Counted from the first letter of the stretch, positions 1-10,994 are shown. The stretch: DNA of 64,000 bases from Myrica gale (GCA_963930655.1 OZ005605.1:18235501-18299500), one strand, 5' to 3'. Notes: generated by a model from the sequence alone, not told the origin. Program-made: numbers and translations.

Positions 1-1
1 G

Positions 2-643
2 CCTTCCTGCATCCAGCCGTCCTGCGTAGTCCCTACAACATGCTTCTCACCGCGCCTCTTTTTAAGCAAGTCCAAGAAGGACCGGAAACCCAAAAATGAG
101 ATAGGAAACCAAGTCAGCCCATTACCTGAGCTCATGGCAGAGCCAACTGATGCGCGTTCCATGTCATTTGTTGGGACACACGAGTACTTGGCACCCGAGA
201 TCATTAAGGGTGACGGTCATGGAAGTGCTGTCGATTGGTGGACTTTTGGAATCTTTCTGTACGAGTTATTGTTTGGTAAAACTCCTTTTAAGGGATCAGG
301 AAATCGGGCTACGCTGTTCAATGTTGTGGGTCAGCCTCTTCGTTTTCCAGAGGCACCGGTTGTCAGTTTTGCAGCAAGGGATCTCATAAGGGGCTTGCTG
401 GTAAAAGAACCACAGCATAGATTGGCCTATAAAAGAGGGGCAACTGAGATCAAGCAACACCCCTTCTTTGAAGGTGTGAATTGGGCATTGATACGTTGTG
501 CTACTCCACCTGAGATCCCGAAGCCCTTCGAGATTGAAAGAGTACCTGCTCCAACAGCATCAACAAGCGAAAAGGCTGCTGCCACTGCACCTGCACCTCA
601 TCAGAAAAGTTCGGATAATTATCTTGAATTTGATTTCTTTTAG
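2..643 (+). CDS. AGC-VIII protein kinase, D6PK-like, 3' part only
   Basis: This is the C-terminal part of a plant-specific AGC-VIII Ser/Thr kinase of the D6PK/KIPK type; family members phosphorylate PIN auxin exporters at the plasma membrane. The reading frame is open from base 2, so the gene begins left of the window and the ATG at 134 is internal. Visible in order: the end of the long insertion between subdomains VII and VIII ([13 protein letters not shown], then a Lys/Arg-rich patch), the activation-loop motif [32 protein letters not shown] (subdomain IX), [18 protein letters not shown] (subdomain XI), and a C-terminal tail ending NYLEFDFF, the hydrophobic FxxF-type end typical of the group. 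No frameshift or stop is seen. The catalytic loop and ATP site lie outside the window, so the exact subgroup (D6PK, D6PKL or KIPK) is not certain. Confidence 0.92.
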   Translation, partial: PSCIQPSCVVPTTCFSPRLFLSKSKKDRKPKNEIGNQVSPLPELMAEPTDARSMSFVGTHEYLAPEIIKGDGHGSAVDWWTFGIFLYELLFGKTPFKGSGNRATLFNVVGQPLRFPEAPVVSFAARDLIRGLLVKEPQHRLAYKRGATEIKQHPFFEGVNWALIRCATPPEIPKPFEIERVPAPTASTSEKAAATAPAPHQKSSDNYLEFDFF

Positions 644-1500
644 TGATGATCTGTTAAGATTGCAAGTAGTCTCTACTGGAGGAGAACTGTTTTGAGCATT
701 CCAGGGATTGACAGTGGTGATTATGAAGTACTTTTATTAAGAGTTTTGGAGGAATTGTATGATTGGTCTTGCTGTTAACAGCTTCAAAATCATTTGCTTG
801 ATTATTACCTGAATTCTCCTAGTCATTGAGACGCTTGAGAGCAGTTCCATATTTATTAGACACGAGTTATCCTTTCTTCCTTCCAATTTCCAGAGATGGC
901 AAACCGAGAAATATTGTATTCCATTCTTTTTAATTTCAGCCAACGTAATTTTGTAGTGATCACATTCTATTTTCGCATCTTCTGTACTTCTACTCCCCCA
1001 TCCTGCACGTACCTTTGAGACCTACGATACACTCTCTTGCAAGCTTGTTGAACGAGTTAGACAGGAAAACTTATTATTTTCATTCGAGCTTACTGATAGC
1101 GTCGTGGGTCTTTCATATCGTATTATTTTTCCCGAAATCAAATGTAAGTGAATACAGAAGAGAAATTACTGCCCAGTATATGGCACAATTGTACATAGAA
1201 TTCCAGGGAAATAGGTACTGAAGACCAGAAGAGCCCACAAAAATTGCTGGCATATTTGTACTGTTCTGCTTCATCACGCCTTTGGTAACGAAAATGCAGG
1301 ACCGATTCACCAGGGATTCGCAATACTAAAGAGAGGATATCATGCGTTAATGAGAAATAAATGGAAGCCAAGAATTTCAGTTCCACCCCCATATGATAAT
1401 GTCATTCTACGTATGTTCCCCAGTTGGCACTCAAGTACAGTAGTTTGAAGTAGCCTAATCTGTGTCTACATCAGATGATGAGGGAAAACGCTACGCAACA
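644..1500. other. 3' flank of the kinase gene, no gene seen
   Basis: Likely 3' UTR followed by AT-rich intergenic DNA. Short open frames on both strands have no recognisable domain. Confidence 0.5.
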
Positions 1501-1558
1501 GCACGAATCACATCCTGCAAGCGGGCCACCAGGATTTTAAGGCGGGCGACAATCTCTT

Positions 1559-1740
1559 CACCTTTGCTTGTTTAATGCCCTTATAGCCATGACGCGATCG
1601 TCAAATGCATCCTGCAAGCTTGCATCCGTGAGTGCGATGAGACGATTCGTAATTGGGAACAGGAGACCATGTAGTTGATCGCTAAGCTGGTGCACGTCAG
1701 CAACGATCTAGGCTACAAGGGCATTAAACAAGCAAAGGTG
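1559..1740. repeat. 30-bp inverted repeat with 122-bp loop
   Basis: Bases 1559-1588 and 1711-1740 are reverse complements at 29 of 30 positions; the core is TTTGCTTGTTTAATGCCCTT. A transcript would form a long hairpin. On the - strand the left arm lies in a coding-like stretch of about 34 codons (LFPITNRLIALTDASLQDAF, then DDRVMAIRALNKQR). This is followed, after a +1 shift, by EEIVARLKILVARLQDVIRA and a stop. I do not recognise this protein. It could be a decayed gene whose end was copied in inverted orientation. Confidence 0.75.
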
Positions 1741-2051
1741 GCACTACACTGGGAGCCATAAGCTAAAAACATGAAAACGCACGATGTAAACCAAAATTTC
1801 TTTGTATTCGCGTGAAAGGAAAATTAACGTCCTTTCCTTACCCAAAAAAAGATAAATAAATAACGTCCTGCTGCATGCATGCAAGATTATGAATTTTGAA
1901 GTAAGCAGACTTATCTTCTCAGAGAGAGGCCAAAGCTCGACGTACGTGTGTCCTGCAGCTTGGAGCCTCACCTTCCGTTTCTGTGATTCTCGAAGAGAGT
2001 TGGTAGCAACTTAACGTATGCGTTTGCAAATCTTAATTAGTGTATATATCT

Positions 2052-2339
2052 AGGGAATGTTGAGAAAATTAAGGAGATTAGAATTTTCTTGAATTTTGTA
2101 AGAATATATAAAAAAAAAAAGTCTAATTTTATAAGAGTGATAATTTGAGTTAATTTTTTATGTTTATTATGATATAAATAGATGTTTTGATGGAAAATAA
2201 AGATGATTTTGAAGTTTTTTATTATTTTTTTTGGTAGATCTTTGATTGCTGTAAAAATTTTAAAAGTTAAAATTTTGTAACAAAATTCATGTAAAAATTC
2301 TAGTTAATTCACAGATCTTAACTTTCCAAACACGTCCTA
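2052..2339. repeat. MITE-like AT-rich element
   Basis: The ends AGGGAATGTTGAGAAAATTA and the reverse complement of the right end (AGGACGTGTTTGGAAAGTTA) match at most positions, giving imperfect terminal inverted repeats of about 23 bp around an AT-rich body with no coding capacity. It belongs to the loose ATGTTTG-ended group seen elsewhere in the window. Confidence 0.45.
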
Positions 2340-2363
2340 AAGACCTTTTGAGAGACCTTCATC

Positions 2364-3104
2364 TTTTTTTTTTCTTGATCATGCTCCAAAGAGGAGCCGA
2401 AATACAACCATAAACAGGCGATAAAAACACCGGCAGGATCCAATGAAGTATCGGTACAACCGCTATATGCTCCTTGCACAGCAGAGGGAGCGGCGGCCGG
2501 ACTAGGTAGGCTCAGCTACCAGGACCTAATAAGCCAGTAAATAAAGCACAACAGCCCAGTTACAAGCCCACACAAGGGCCGGAAAGATCCACAACGGATC
2601 ATACAAAAACCCACGCAGGGGCCAGACAACCAACACATACACCCAAAAAAAAACAGCAAACAAAAACAACCAACACAAGACAACCAAAAACCATAGACGG
2701 AAGCAGCACCACCACGGAGGATCGGAAAACGCCCAAACAGCAGCCGGAAGAGGAGCCAAAGCCACGCGCGCGCGTGGGCCGGAAGAGACACCGTGTGTGG
2801 GGCGCCACGCGGCGACCAAATGACGCCGGACCAGAGCCGTTGACCTCGTCGGGATGAGCTGATGGCGTTGAGCAAGGCCGTGACCACCGCAGGCGAGGAG
2901 AAAGCCCGAGATCTACCATCCAATTTCCGAACAAAAGAGAAAGGAGGGAAAGGGAGAAAGAGAGTATGAAGAAAGAAGAGAGGGAGGGGAGGCAGAAGAG
3001 GGGGAAACGGTGGGAGGAGCTCCGGCTCCTCCCACCGCCGGCGACAAAATGTGAGAAGGGTCGGGTGGGGAAAATTCTAGAGAACACAAGGGAAATGTGA
3101 CGGA
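2364..3104 (-). mobile_element. Retroposed insertion (LINE-mobilised), 741 bp, 18-bp target duplication
   Basis: The segment is flanked by a perfect 18-bp direct repeat, TTTTGAGAGACCTTCATC, at 2346-2363 and 3105-3122. It begins on the + strand with T10 (2364-2373), which is a poly(A) tail when read on the - strand. A long target duplication plus an A tail is the signature of LINE-type target-primed reverse transcription. The insert reads on the - strand, is unusually GC-rich at its 5' end (it contains a GGCGGTGGGAGGAG / CTCCTCCCACCG inverted pair near 3010-3045), and then has a pyrimidine-rich tract. Open frames of 135-162 codons on the - strand are low-complexity (Phe/Leu/Ser/Cys-rich), show no reverse transcriptase or endonuclease motif, and are not called as genes. 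It may be a nonautonomous LINE derivative or the retrocopy of an unknown transcript. Confidence 0.82.
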
Positions 3105-3457
3105 TTTTGAGAGACCTTCATCGATTTGTTTCCAAACGATCGAATGCGAATTGAGTCCAACAAGACTCAACGTTTTTGGAATCCGGGATCCTAATTACCT
3201 TTTACGGCGCGCACGCAAATTTATTTTCCTCCGAATCGGCATGTTAGTTTTTTCATTGAGCCGTTTGACACGTTGGATACTGCACAAGTTCTCGTGGCAG
3301 AGAGGATTTGCTTCTCAACGACTTATTGCAACAAGAAAGCCATTCCACTGGAATATATTCTCTAACAGCGAACAAAATAATTACTTGATATATGTATATT
3401 AGTGCCAAAAATAAAATAGTATGCTTCTGAAGGTGGCTTTCTTCTAGGAGACTAGTT

Positions 3458-3640
3458 CCGTGTTTGGCTGCTGAATAAAACAATTTTAAAATATTTTTTT
3501 TTATTAAATTATCTCTTTTTATCAAAAATAAACATTAAAAATTCACTCAAATAATTTATCTCTTCACTTTTTCACCAATTCTCATACACCAAAATTTTTA
3601 AACTCTACAAATTTTGATAACTAAACCCCACCTAGGACTC
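3458..3640. repeat. MITE-like AT-rich element
   Basis: The left end GTGTTTGGCTGCTGAATAAA and the right end (AAATTTTGATAACTAAACCC) are imperfect inverted copies around an AT-rich, noncoding body. Confidence 0.35.
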
Positions 3641-3772
3641 GAGAGCCCTAATCCTTAGGAACCTTTCATTAGTAAGGTCAATATGGATGAATCTTTGCTC
3701 TCTAAATTAATTTTTTTATCGCATATATTTTTTTTCAAAAATGTTTTATTTAATTGATTTCAGGTACACTTG

Positions 3773-3961
3773 TATGTTTGAGGGTTAAAATTTTGGGTAT
3801 TGGGTTTGGGAAATATTATAAAGTAAAGAAATGTTATGGGAGTTGGTGAAAAAGTGAAGAGAGAAAATTTTTAATAAATATTATAATAATAAAAAATTAT
3901 GTGGTGAATTTTTTAGTAGTAAACCTAAAATTTGAGCCCAATTAATTGGGGCTCAAACATG
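3773..3961. repeat. MITE-like element, TATGTTTGAG ends
   Basis: The ends TATGTTTGAGGG and CCTCAAACATG-type (GGGGCTCAAACATGC) are inverted. The body includes GTGAAGAGAGAAAATTTTTA and AATAAATATTATAATAATAA, which recur at 45,779-45,932, showing a multi-copy family within this window. No coding capacity. Confidence 0.6.
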
Positions 3962-4339
3962 CCTCAAATTAATTTTTCTTCAGCATGGCTAGAAATTAAT
4001 TTTTTTCTCTAAAATTACAACGGTAAAAAAAAATTTCGAGGACAAAATTATCATTTCGCATATGAAAAAAGAAGAGAGAAATTAAGGATTTATGCTGATT
4101 GGGAATTGGGATTGCTGATTGTGGTATTAGTGCTTAATTAATCAACACTCCATTTATTATTTCGCATGCAAAAATATCCTAATTATATATTGGCGTACAA
4201 GAGAAAAAAAAACAAATGACATGCTTTTTTTGTTATCTCACATAAGATGCCTTATAGCATGGAAAAAAAAATAATATAGCAATTAGTCTAGTATTATCTA
4301 AGAGTCCTAGTAATCAACAGAAATGGTAATTAATTATAC

Positions 4340-6310
4340 TGGCGTCCCCCCTCCCCATATTATTAAAATCAATGTTGATGCTCCAATTAGACAAGACTTT
4401 TCGGCTACAACTTCAGTTTGTAGAGGCTCTCAGGGCCGAGTGGTTCATGCGATTGTTGGTCGTGCTGCTTGTTCAGAGTCGACGGAAGGAGAAGCATAAG
4501 CTCTCAAACTGGGTATCGAGGAGGCTTTGAAGAGGGTGTTTACCTAGATAATTCTAGAGGGAGACTCGCTGTGTGTCATGGAGGCGGTTAAGGCTTTCCC
4601 CGAAGAAGGTAAATTGGTGCATTCACAACATCATTCAGGAGATTCATGATCTGCTCCAAAAGTTGGTCTTTTGGAGATGTCAGCACACCAAGAGGCATCG
4701 GCGGAGGGAGGGGGGGGCGAACCGGGGCCATTGCCCCGGTTGGCTCCCCCCAAATTTTTTTTTTACTATGTGTTTATTTTTTATTTTTTATTTTTTTATT
4801 AGGTTTGCCCCCCTTGGTCAAATAAAAATTATGCTTGCCCCCTAGATGAATCAGCCCGCCCCCGGTAAAATCCAAGCAGCCCAATACCTCAAAATCAAAT
4901 TAAAAGAATAAGCAGAAAGATATTTATTTATGTCAAAATTTGAAATCCTATATTAACTTGTCGACGTTGTCGTGAATTTTGCGACGAATATTTCATATAT
5001 TTCTCCTGATTCCTGATAATCGTTGTGTGTTGTAATAATTGAAATAAATGTTTTCACTATTCTAGTACTGCTTTTTTTTTGTTCTTTTGTCTTTTATGTT
5101 GGACTTGGTTGAGAATTTGGATATCGCAAATACTGAGAAAGGGGGTGGTGTCACCATCTTTACTTACTAGAGAATAATTGGTTATATCATTTTATTGTCA
5201 CTATCAACATCTAATTTTAAATGTCTAACTTCTCTACAATTTATGAAAATCCAAAGTTGAAGTAAGACTCATTTTCATCTATCTTTTGTTTGTTTAGGTC
5301 TGATTTTTCATAGCCCATGAGATTAACTTGTTTTTAATTGTCTTTCTCTAAAGGTGGAACTTCTTTTCCATTGTAATTTGTGACGTTTGGATCAAGTTAT
5401 AAATCTATTTCTTCAAAATTTTAGTCATTAATTTAGCCAGGTAATGGGCACTTTGAACTACGATTTTTCTGTTTTCTCATTTTGTAAGGGGAGTAGAATA
5501 GTTATTTGGATGTTAAGATTGAACTTTTTGTCCAAATTTTTTTTCTATTATCATTTACCAAGTATGTATTTTCTCCTTGCAATTTCGGGTTATTTTATTA
5601 TTGATAGAGATTCTACTCTTGAGAAGCCCGTGTTCAATAGTACTGTCACACTAAAAAAATTATAGCAAGGGTGAGAAGCATTTTTATGCCATTGGAACTT
5701 GGATTCTTTTTGAACTTTGGATAATTTGGCTTCTTTTTCCAATATGCTTTGATTTGTTATTGTTTCTTTCAAGAATAATAGAAATACAGTAATTGTTTAT
5801 TTTTCTCATTTATGTGTTATGTTTTCTTTTTACATATCCCAACAAATTCAGCAGGACTTATTTGAGCATAAGGCACATCCTTTCTGACAACAAAAATAAG
5901 TACTTCATTCATGGAAGTAAAAAGTTATATTGCTGAAAATACTTTATTTCATTTATGTGTTTTGTTTTACAAAGAATATATATATATATAAATACTTTTG
6001 TTTGTCTGATTAGTTGATGCTCTATTGGTGTCTTGAACAATAAGAATTTAATCTTTAATGTCACCTCTCAGTATCAGCAAATAGTACGGTACGTGTATTT
6101 CAATATTTTTAGTGTTTTTAGTCCTTAATTTTTTTTTATTTATACTCTTAAGACATTTTTTTGCATTAAGTAGTAAAATTCTTTTTTGTCATTTTTTCTT
6201 AAAAGTTTGCCCCCCATTAATTGGGTTTCTGGCTCCGCCACTGCCAAGAGGGGTGTGAACAATGTTACGCATTGTCTTGCTCGTTAGGGCGCCGCTTCTA
6301 AATTTAGTTC
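4340..6310 (+). pseudogene. LINE-type RNase H domain remnant, split by a hAT insertion
   Basis: Before and after the hAT element the + strand encodes broken pieces of the plant LINE-associated RNase H domain (RVT_3 family). In order: IKINVDAPIRQDF, a GEA*ALKLGIEEAL segment (an AEA.AL-type motif with a stop), IILEGDSLCVMEAV, VNWCIHNIIQEIHDLL, and after the interruption VNNVTHCLAR followed by a stop. Frames change and stops occur in several places, so it is dead. No reverse transcriptase domain is recognisable upstream. The A-rich stretch near 6434-6450 may be a remnant of the 3' tail. Confidence 0.72.
4696..6243. mobile_element. Nonautonomous hAT-like DNA transposon, 1,548 bp, 8-bp target duplication
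   Basis: The direct repeat CCAAGAGG occurs at 4688-4695 and 6244-6251. The right end (reverse complement CAGTGGCGGAGCCAG) and the left end CATCGGCGGAGGGAG agree at 11 of 15 positions. CAGTGGCGGAGCCAG-type ends with 8-bp duplications are characteristic of a large plant hAT group. Just inside the left end is a GC-rich hairpin, AACCGGGGC-catt-GCCCCGGTT (4720-4741). The interior is AT-rich with no open frame resembling a transposase, so mobility would need a transposase supplied in trans. It interrupts a LINE RNase H relic, so it inserted later. Confidence 0.82.
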
Positions 6311-7971
6311 ATGAGGCTACCAGTGATATTGAGCAATCTGATTTTCTGAACTGGTCGTATGCACGGGTAGCACCAGATGATGCTGTGTCTAGACTCTACT
6401 ATTTCAATGGGAAGCCGTATGTCTTGATTAAATAAAAAATAAAAAATCCTTGCAGGGTCTTACCAATACTATTAAAAATGCAACTATATATGTACGATAT
6501 TTAGGTAGGGTATTACAATTCCTGGCACTTGACGCGCGTACGCTTGTCTGATTAGATCAAGCAGCTAGGTCTAAGTTCTAACGGAAACACATGCAGAAGA
6601 AGGAATTATCCTTTGCCTTTGCCTTTGGTTGATCTTCTTCAAATATTTTCGTGGACTCGAATTCATTGCTATTGCTGCGAGGAGAGGGCCACTCAATTAT
6701 CCGGTCAATGACTTCAAATTCAGCACCTGATGGTGGCGGTAGCTGTCTCCGCCACCTAGCAAATCAACAAATTTCAAGAAAAACAATTCCACAAATTGTA
6801 AGCAAAATAATCAATACCAAATCACACAAAAATGACATGCAAATCGCATAGATTCAAAAACATTTTCAAATCTCAACGAAATCGCAATAAACCTGGAAAA
6901 AAAAATCCCAAATTTGCAAGCAAAATCATCAATAGTAACTTCCACAAAAATGGCAACCAAATCGCACCCAAATGGAGAGCAAATCGAAAAAAATTCGAAA
7001 ACTCTCGTGTTTAAACATTTCTAAATCACAAGTCGCACAAAAATCACAACCAAATCGCATGAAAATCAATAGCAAGTCGCACAATAATCAAGTCAGAAAA
7101 AAATCGCAACCAAATCGAACATATTCGGAAAAAAATTCAAATCGCAATGAACTATATTTTTTTTTTCCAAATATACGATCAAAATAATCAATGCTATATT
7201 ATTAAATGGCAACAAAAGGGGGAGAGCGAGAGAGTTGCACATCCGTGGGAGACTCGGATAGCTACACACGAGAGGCTGAGAGAGAGAGCAGAGAAAGAAT
7301 GACGAAAAAAGAGAGGGGAAAGGTTAGGATTAGGGCCAAGATGAATAAACGAAACGCCAAAACTTCTTAGAAAAAATAAAAATAAATATTTAAAATCGGT
7401 GAAGCGGTGCTGGCGGTTTCACAGCCATAAACAATTGCTCACCAGTGCTGCTGGGAGCCGCTGACCGGTAAACGGTAACAGTTAACCAGCATACTGCCGA
7501 TATCGTTGATCAGGTTTAAGTACGAGAGTTTGTATGAAAATTGGAGTTTGTTCGACTCTGCCACTCGATTTACCTCTTTAATGAGCTGAGGTGTTTATAA
7601 AGTGCATTGGGCTAGCTCTTTTTATTACTGGGCCGCTGACCATATCTTATCCATCACAACCAATTGGGCTTTCTTATTTTTATCCGCTCCCCTTGTTTTC
7701 TTTACCCAGCATCTCTCGTGATGTACAATATAAAAAACTATAAATCCGCAAAACGTGCATAGTCGAGACTCTTGTCTGAGAATTACATGTCTGCCCGCGT
7801 TCCTTTTGCACGTAGAATGAAAGTGTATTGACAGTGGAACGAAACAAACGTGGGCCATGAGGGGCTGAAAGTCCAGATTCGTACAAGGTTTCTGACTCAC
7901 TGTTTTTGGGACTGTGACGAGGGCCCACTGTCGTGGCCTATAAAAAGGGACAGCCACGGGCTGACTTCAAA
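6311..7971. other. Intergenic; A-rich imperfect short repeats at 6,780-7,190
   Basis: No gene is recognised. From about 6780 to 7190 the + strand is a degenerate array of short words such as CAAATCGCAC, AAAATCACAACC and CAAGTCGCACAA, low in T, which makes spurious Lys/Asn/Ser-rich open frames. A GC-rich, partly self-complementary patch lies at 7395-7500 (GGTGCTGGCGG, CCAGTGCTGCTGG). Confidence 0.5.
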
Positions 7972-8163
7972 GGGAAATGTTATGCATCCCGCCCGCGTCC
8001 TACTGTGCACCAGTCTGAGATTTACAAATTTAGTTTTAGACTAGTTTTAGACCGGATCATCACAAACATTTCAAAATCAAAAAGGGCACAGTACTTCTCA
8101 TTTCAGACGAAATCTGAAATTAACCCAGGGTCAGCACTTCTCCAAAATCTTCATTTCTCAGCG
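7972..8163 (+). repeat. Left terminal inverted repeat of the Pack-MULE
   Basis: It matches the reverse complement of 12524-12749 through the words TTTAGTTTTAGAC, ATCACAAACATTTCAAAATC, ACTTCTCATTTCAGACGAAA and CAGCACTTCTCCAAAATCTT. It ends near CTCAGCG at 8157-8163. Confidence 0.85.
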
Positions 8164-8264
8164 CATCTCCCAGGTTTTGGTGAGATTATGCACCTCACAC
8201 TATTTGTTTGTTTGTTTTTTTCTCTTTTTACGTCGACTTTTACAAACGACGGAGTGGACTGAAC

Positions 8265-8434
8265 ATGACAAAAATGTGCAGGTTACAGCTGAGCCTTGTC
8301 GTCGCGGTGGTCAGCGTGGTGCTGTTGCTTGGGCATGTACCGAGGGTAGCCAACACGTCCAATTCTACTTCGACTTTCATACAGAATGTCATCTACTCCA
8401 ACAAGATTGTCATCTTCTCCAAATCCTATTGCCC
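8265..8434 (+). pseudogene. Captured first exon of a CPYC-type glutaredoxin (GrxC3/C4-like)
   Basis: The frame starts [20 protein letters not shown], a hydrophobic N-terminal signal or anchor segment, and runs into [12 protein letters not shown], the start of the thioredoxin-fold strand and the first half of the CPYC redox site of secretory-pathway class I glutaredoxins. A GTACGC splice donor follows directly after CCC, where the coding match stops. The second catalytic half, the cis-Pro TVP loop and the GG motif expected in later exons are not found anywhere in the next 2.5 kb. It therefore cannot encode an active glutaredoxin here. It lies about 100 bp inside the left end of the Pack-MULE, in a position where the element's end could act as promoter and 5' leader. 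Confidence 0.8.
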
Positions 8435-8894
8435 GTACGCGATTACAGCACCCCCCCCTTTTCCTATTTTTCCCCTAATTTCGAAATGGATGAAATTGGG
8501 GTCATCTAAGGTTTTGCTAACATGGAATGTATATAAAGGTAAATCTTCTCCAACAACATGCCATCTTCTCAATATCCCATCTTCATCTTGGATAAATGCT
8601 ATGATGTGTGGATTCCTTTCCCCTTCCCCCTAATTAACGAAGATAATATATATATATATATTATATATGCGTCTTTGGCTTAGCTAACACAATGAGAGTG
8701 GATATCATTCTTTTCAGTTAAATTTTTGGAGATAGTATGCTTCTTTGGGTGCTATGATCATGTGAGCTTGGGAGTTAGGTAATGTTTACAGCATTAATCC
8801 CAACACTCTGTGGTGTTCAAATTGTTTAAATGCATTGGGCGTTGTAAGCTTGGATCATGGTAGCAAAGGTGATATGAATTCTCGTCTGTTGCAG

Positions 8895-9049
8895 ATGACA
8901 CAAACAGGATTATTCGTGCTGAGTTGTTATCAGATGTAGGGTCTGGAATTAGCTTGCCAGCAATTGCAGAAATTGAGAATGTAGGTCATGCTCAGGTTGT
9001 TGCTAAAGCTATTGAGGATATGGCTATTTGTAGATCATGTATAACCTGA
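8895..9049 (+). other. Exon-like open segment of unknown origin inside the Pack-MULE
   Basis: After a TTGCAG acceptor-like site the + strand stays open for about 50 codons (DTNRIIRAELLSDVGSGISL, then PAIAEIENVGHAQVVAKAIE) to a TGA at 9047-9049. The composition looks coding-like and unlike its surroundings. I do not recognise the family. It may be a third captured fragment, or a chance frame. Confidence 0.35.
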
Positions 9050-10994
9050 TTTATTTTGCCTAGATTTATACTTTATGGTCAAGGTCTAGAAGTAGTCAAC
9101 GAATGTCAATGATTATGAAAGTTTTCTCTGTGAACTTTTGCATTGTAAATTATCCTGATGGCAGCATATTCTTCTTTCTTTACGATCATCATTGCTTTCT
9201 TTGTTGAAAAAATATCTTTTAACATATGCAAAAATTATTCAAATCATTTTTAGATTGAGATCTCTTGGTGAAATATTCGGAGCTCACAACATATTAGCTT
9301 GATTAAAGGAGTGTTCTTTTCCAGGTTGCAGGGCTATAGAGCTTTTCCTTGTTTCTGGTTTTGGGTTCAGTGGGAACCCACCAAATTGGAGCTTATTAGT
9401 GATGGAAGTTTTCTTTATGCAGTGGCCATGGAAGTTTTTCAAAAAATTCAAAGTTGAACAGTGTCGTGGGGCATCTACTGCATTCTTCAATTCTTGTACC
9501 CTATCACGGATGGTATGCTTCTGATAAACATCTATGATTTTTGTCTTTTATTCTTTTATAGGTGATATAATCCAACAGATTTTGGACCTTTGATCTTACT
9601 TTCACTGTGCTCGGCTTCTTTGCTATCTGTATTACTCTAACATGAGCTTTGGAGCTGATTATGGTCTAATGAGTTATATATCTTATTTATAGGTGATATA
9701 TGCTATGGAAAGGTACGGTTTTTAAAGTTTTATGCTACATCTTTTGTCTTTTATAGGTGGGTATAAGCTGAGCAAAGTTTTGGGTGGCTTTGAACCAAAT
9801 GGAGCTTAAATATAGCTGAATTTGCAATTTCCAAGCAGAATTCATTGATCTGGCTAAGTTTTCTAGATTTATTGGGCTAGCTGTTTTCAAACTATGTTGA
9901 TGTCAGATTCTGTCTGGCAACACCCTAAGACTTAAAATGCAAGTCAGTTATAATCTAACAAGCTGCTGAATCTCTTGTTTACTTTGTCCAACACCAGCTT
10001 TACAATACGAATCAACTTAATGTTTGCTTAAGGGGTTACTAGCTAATGTTTTTTGAAGGATGCTTACCTAATGAGTTATATATCTTGCTTACCTAATGTT
10101 TGATGTTTTTTATGCAGCTTTGCTTTGTGGGATAAGCCGCTGATTCTGGACAAATTGTAATCGGGTTGATGCTGGGAGGCAATTTTTTGTTGTTGCTGAC
10201 ATGCTGTCACTTTTTGAATATGGAAATCATGTGCTGATTTGCCTCTCTTTTTTAGAAGGGTATGCGTTAGATGATATTAGTATAGGAGATTGCAAAGGAA
10301 GTTATGTACGAATGTGATTTTGGAAGGTTGTTCAAACTCTTATTGCATATTATGGTAGATTGAAGAATTTTAGTTTATTAGTTATATATGTATGTGATGT
10401 TGGTAAATATAAGTCCCTGTAACATTTATGGCAATGTATTGCACGTTGCTAGTCTTTGCAAGTACATTCAAAGGATTGATAAGCATGGATGCATGATGTT
10501 AATTGTTTGCAACTCTGAACTTGTTTAATTACTGTTGGATCTGATACTGTCGATGTCATTTTCACGGCAAATGCGATAAATTTTGATCTTTTTAATTTGA
10601 TTGTTCTATGCATTTTTATATTATGGTTGTATATCCATTTAGGAGTTGGGAAAAAGGTGTCAAAGATCGGATCCACATGAAGAAGATTGTCATTTTATGG
10701 TTAAGACAACATGAGGCCAAAGTCCTCTGCTTCAATGATATTGTTTTAGGCTTTAGGAACTAAAAAGTTCAAGTTCAAAATGTTGGTTTGATTTCTTGAC
10801 TGGGACATTCGTGCTAAGAATTACATACCATACACGTCAAATGCAAATCTGAAATCCACAGCATCCATTTTCCCAACAATTCAAACTTTACAAGAATTAC
10901 AAGCCGCAACCACACTTTAATTCTCATCAAACAAGGGGGTGAGCACGGTCAACCCCATGTACACAAAATTTCCCACAGGAAAGAAATATACATG
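9050..10994. other. Pack-MULE interior, noncoding
   Basis: AT-rich, intron- or UTR-like sequence. Short repeats of a TTTTATAGGTG-like word occur at about 9557, 9690 and 9755. No further protein match is recognised. Confidence 0.4.

Noticed and set aside
2516-3170. Overlapping - strand open frames of 85-162 codons
   Set aside because: Low-complexity Phe/Leu/Ser/Cys-rich translations from a GC- and pyrimidine-rich retroposed insert; no domain, and several frames are open at once.
4573-4845. 90-codon + strand frame starting MSWRRLRLSPKK
   Set aside because: It is a piece of the dead LINE RNase H domain running into the hAT end.
8208-8633. 141-codon + strand frame
   Set aside because: Only the part from 8265 to 8434 matches a glutaredoxin; the remainder reads through the splice donor into intron-like sequence.
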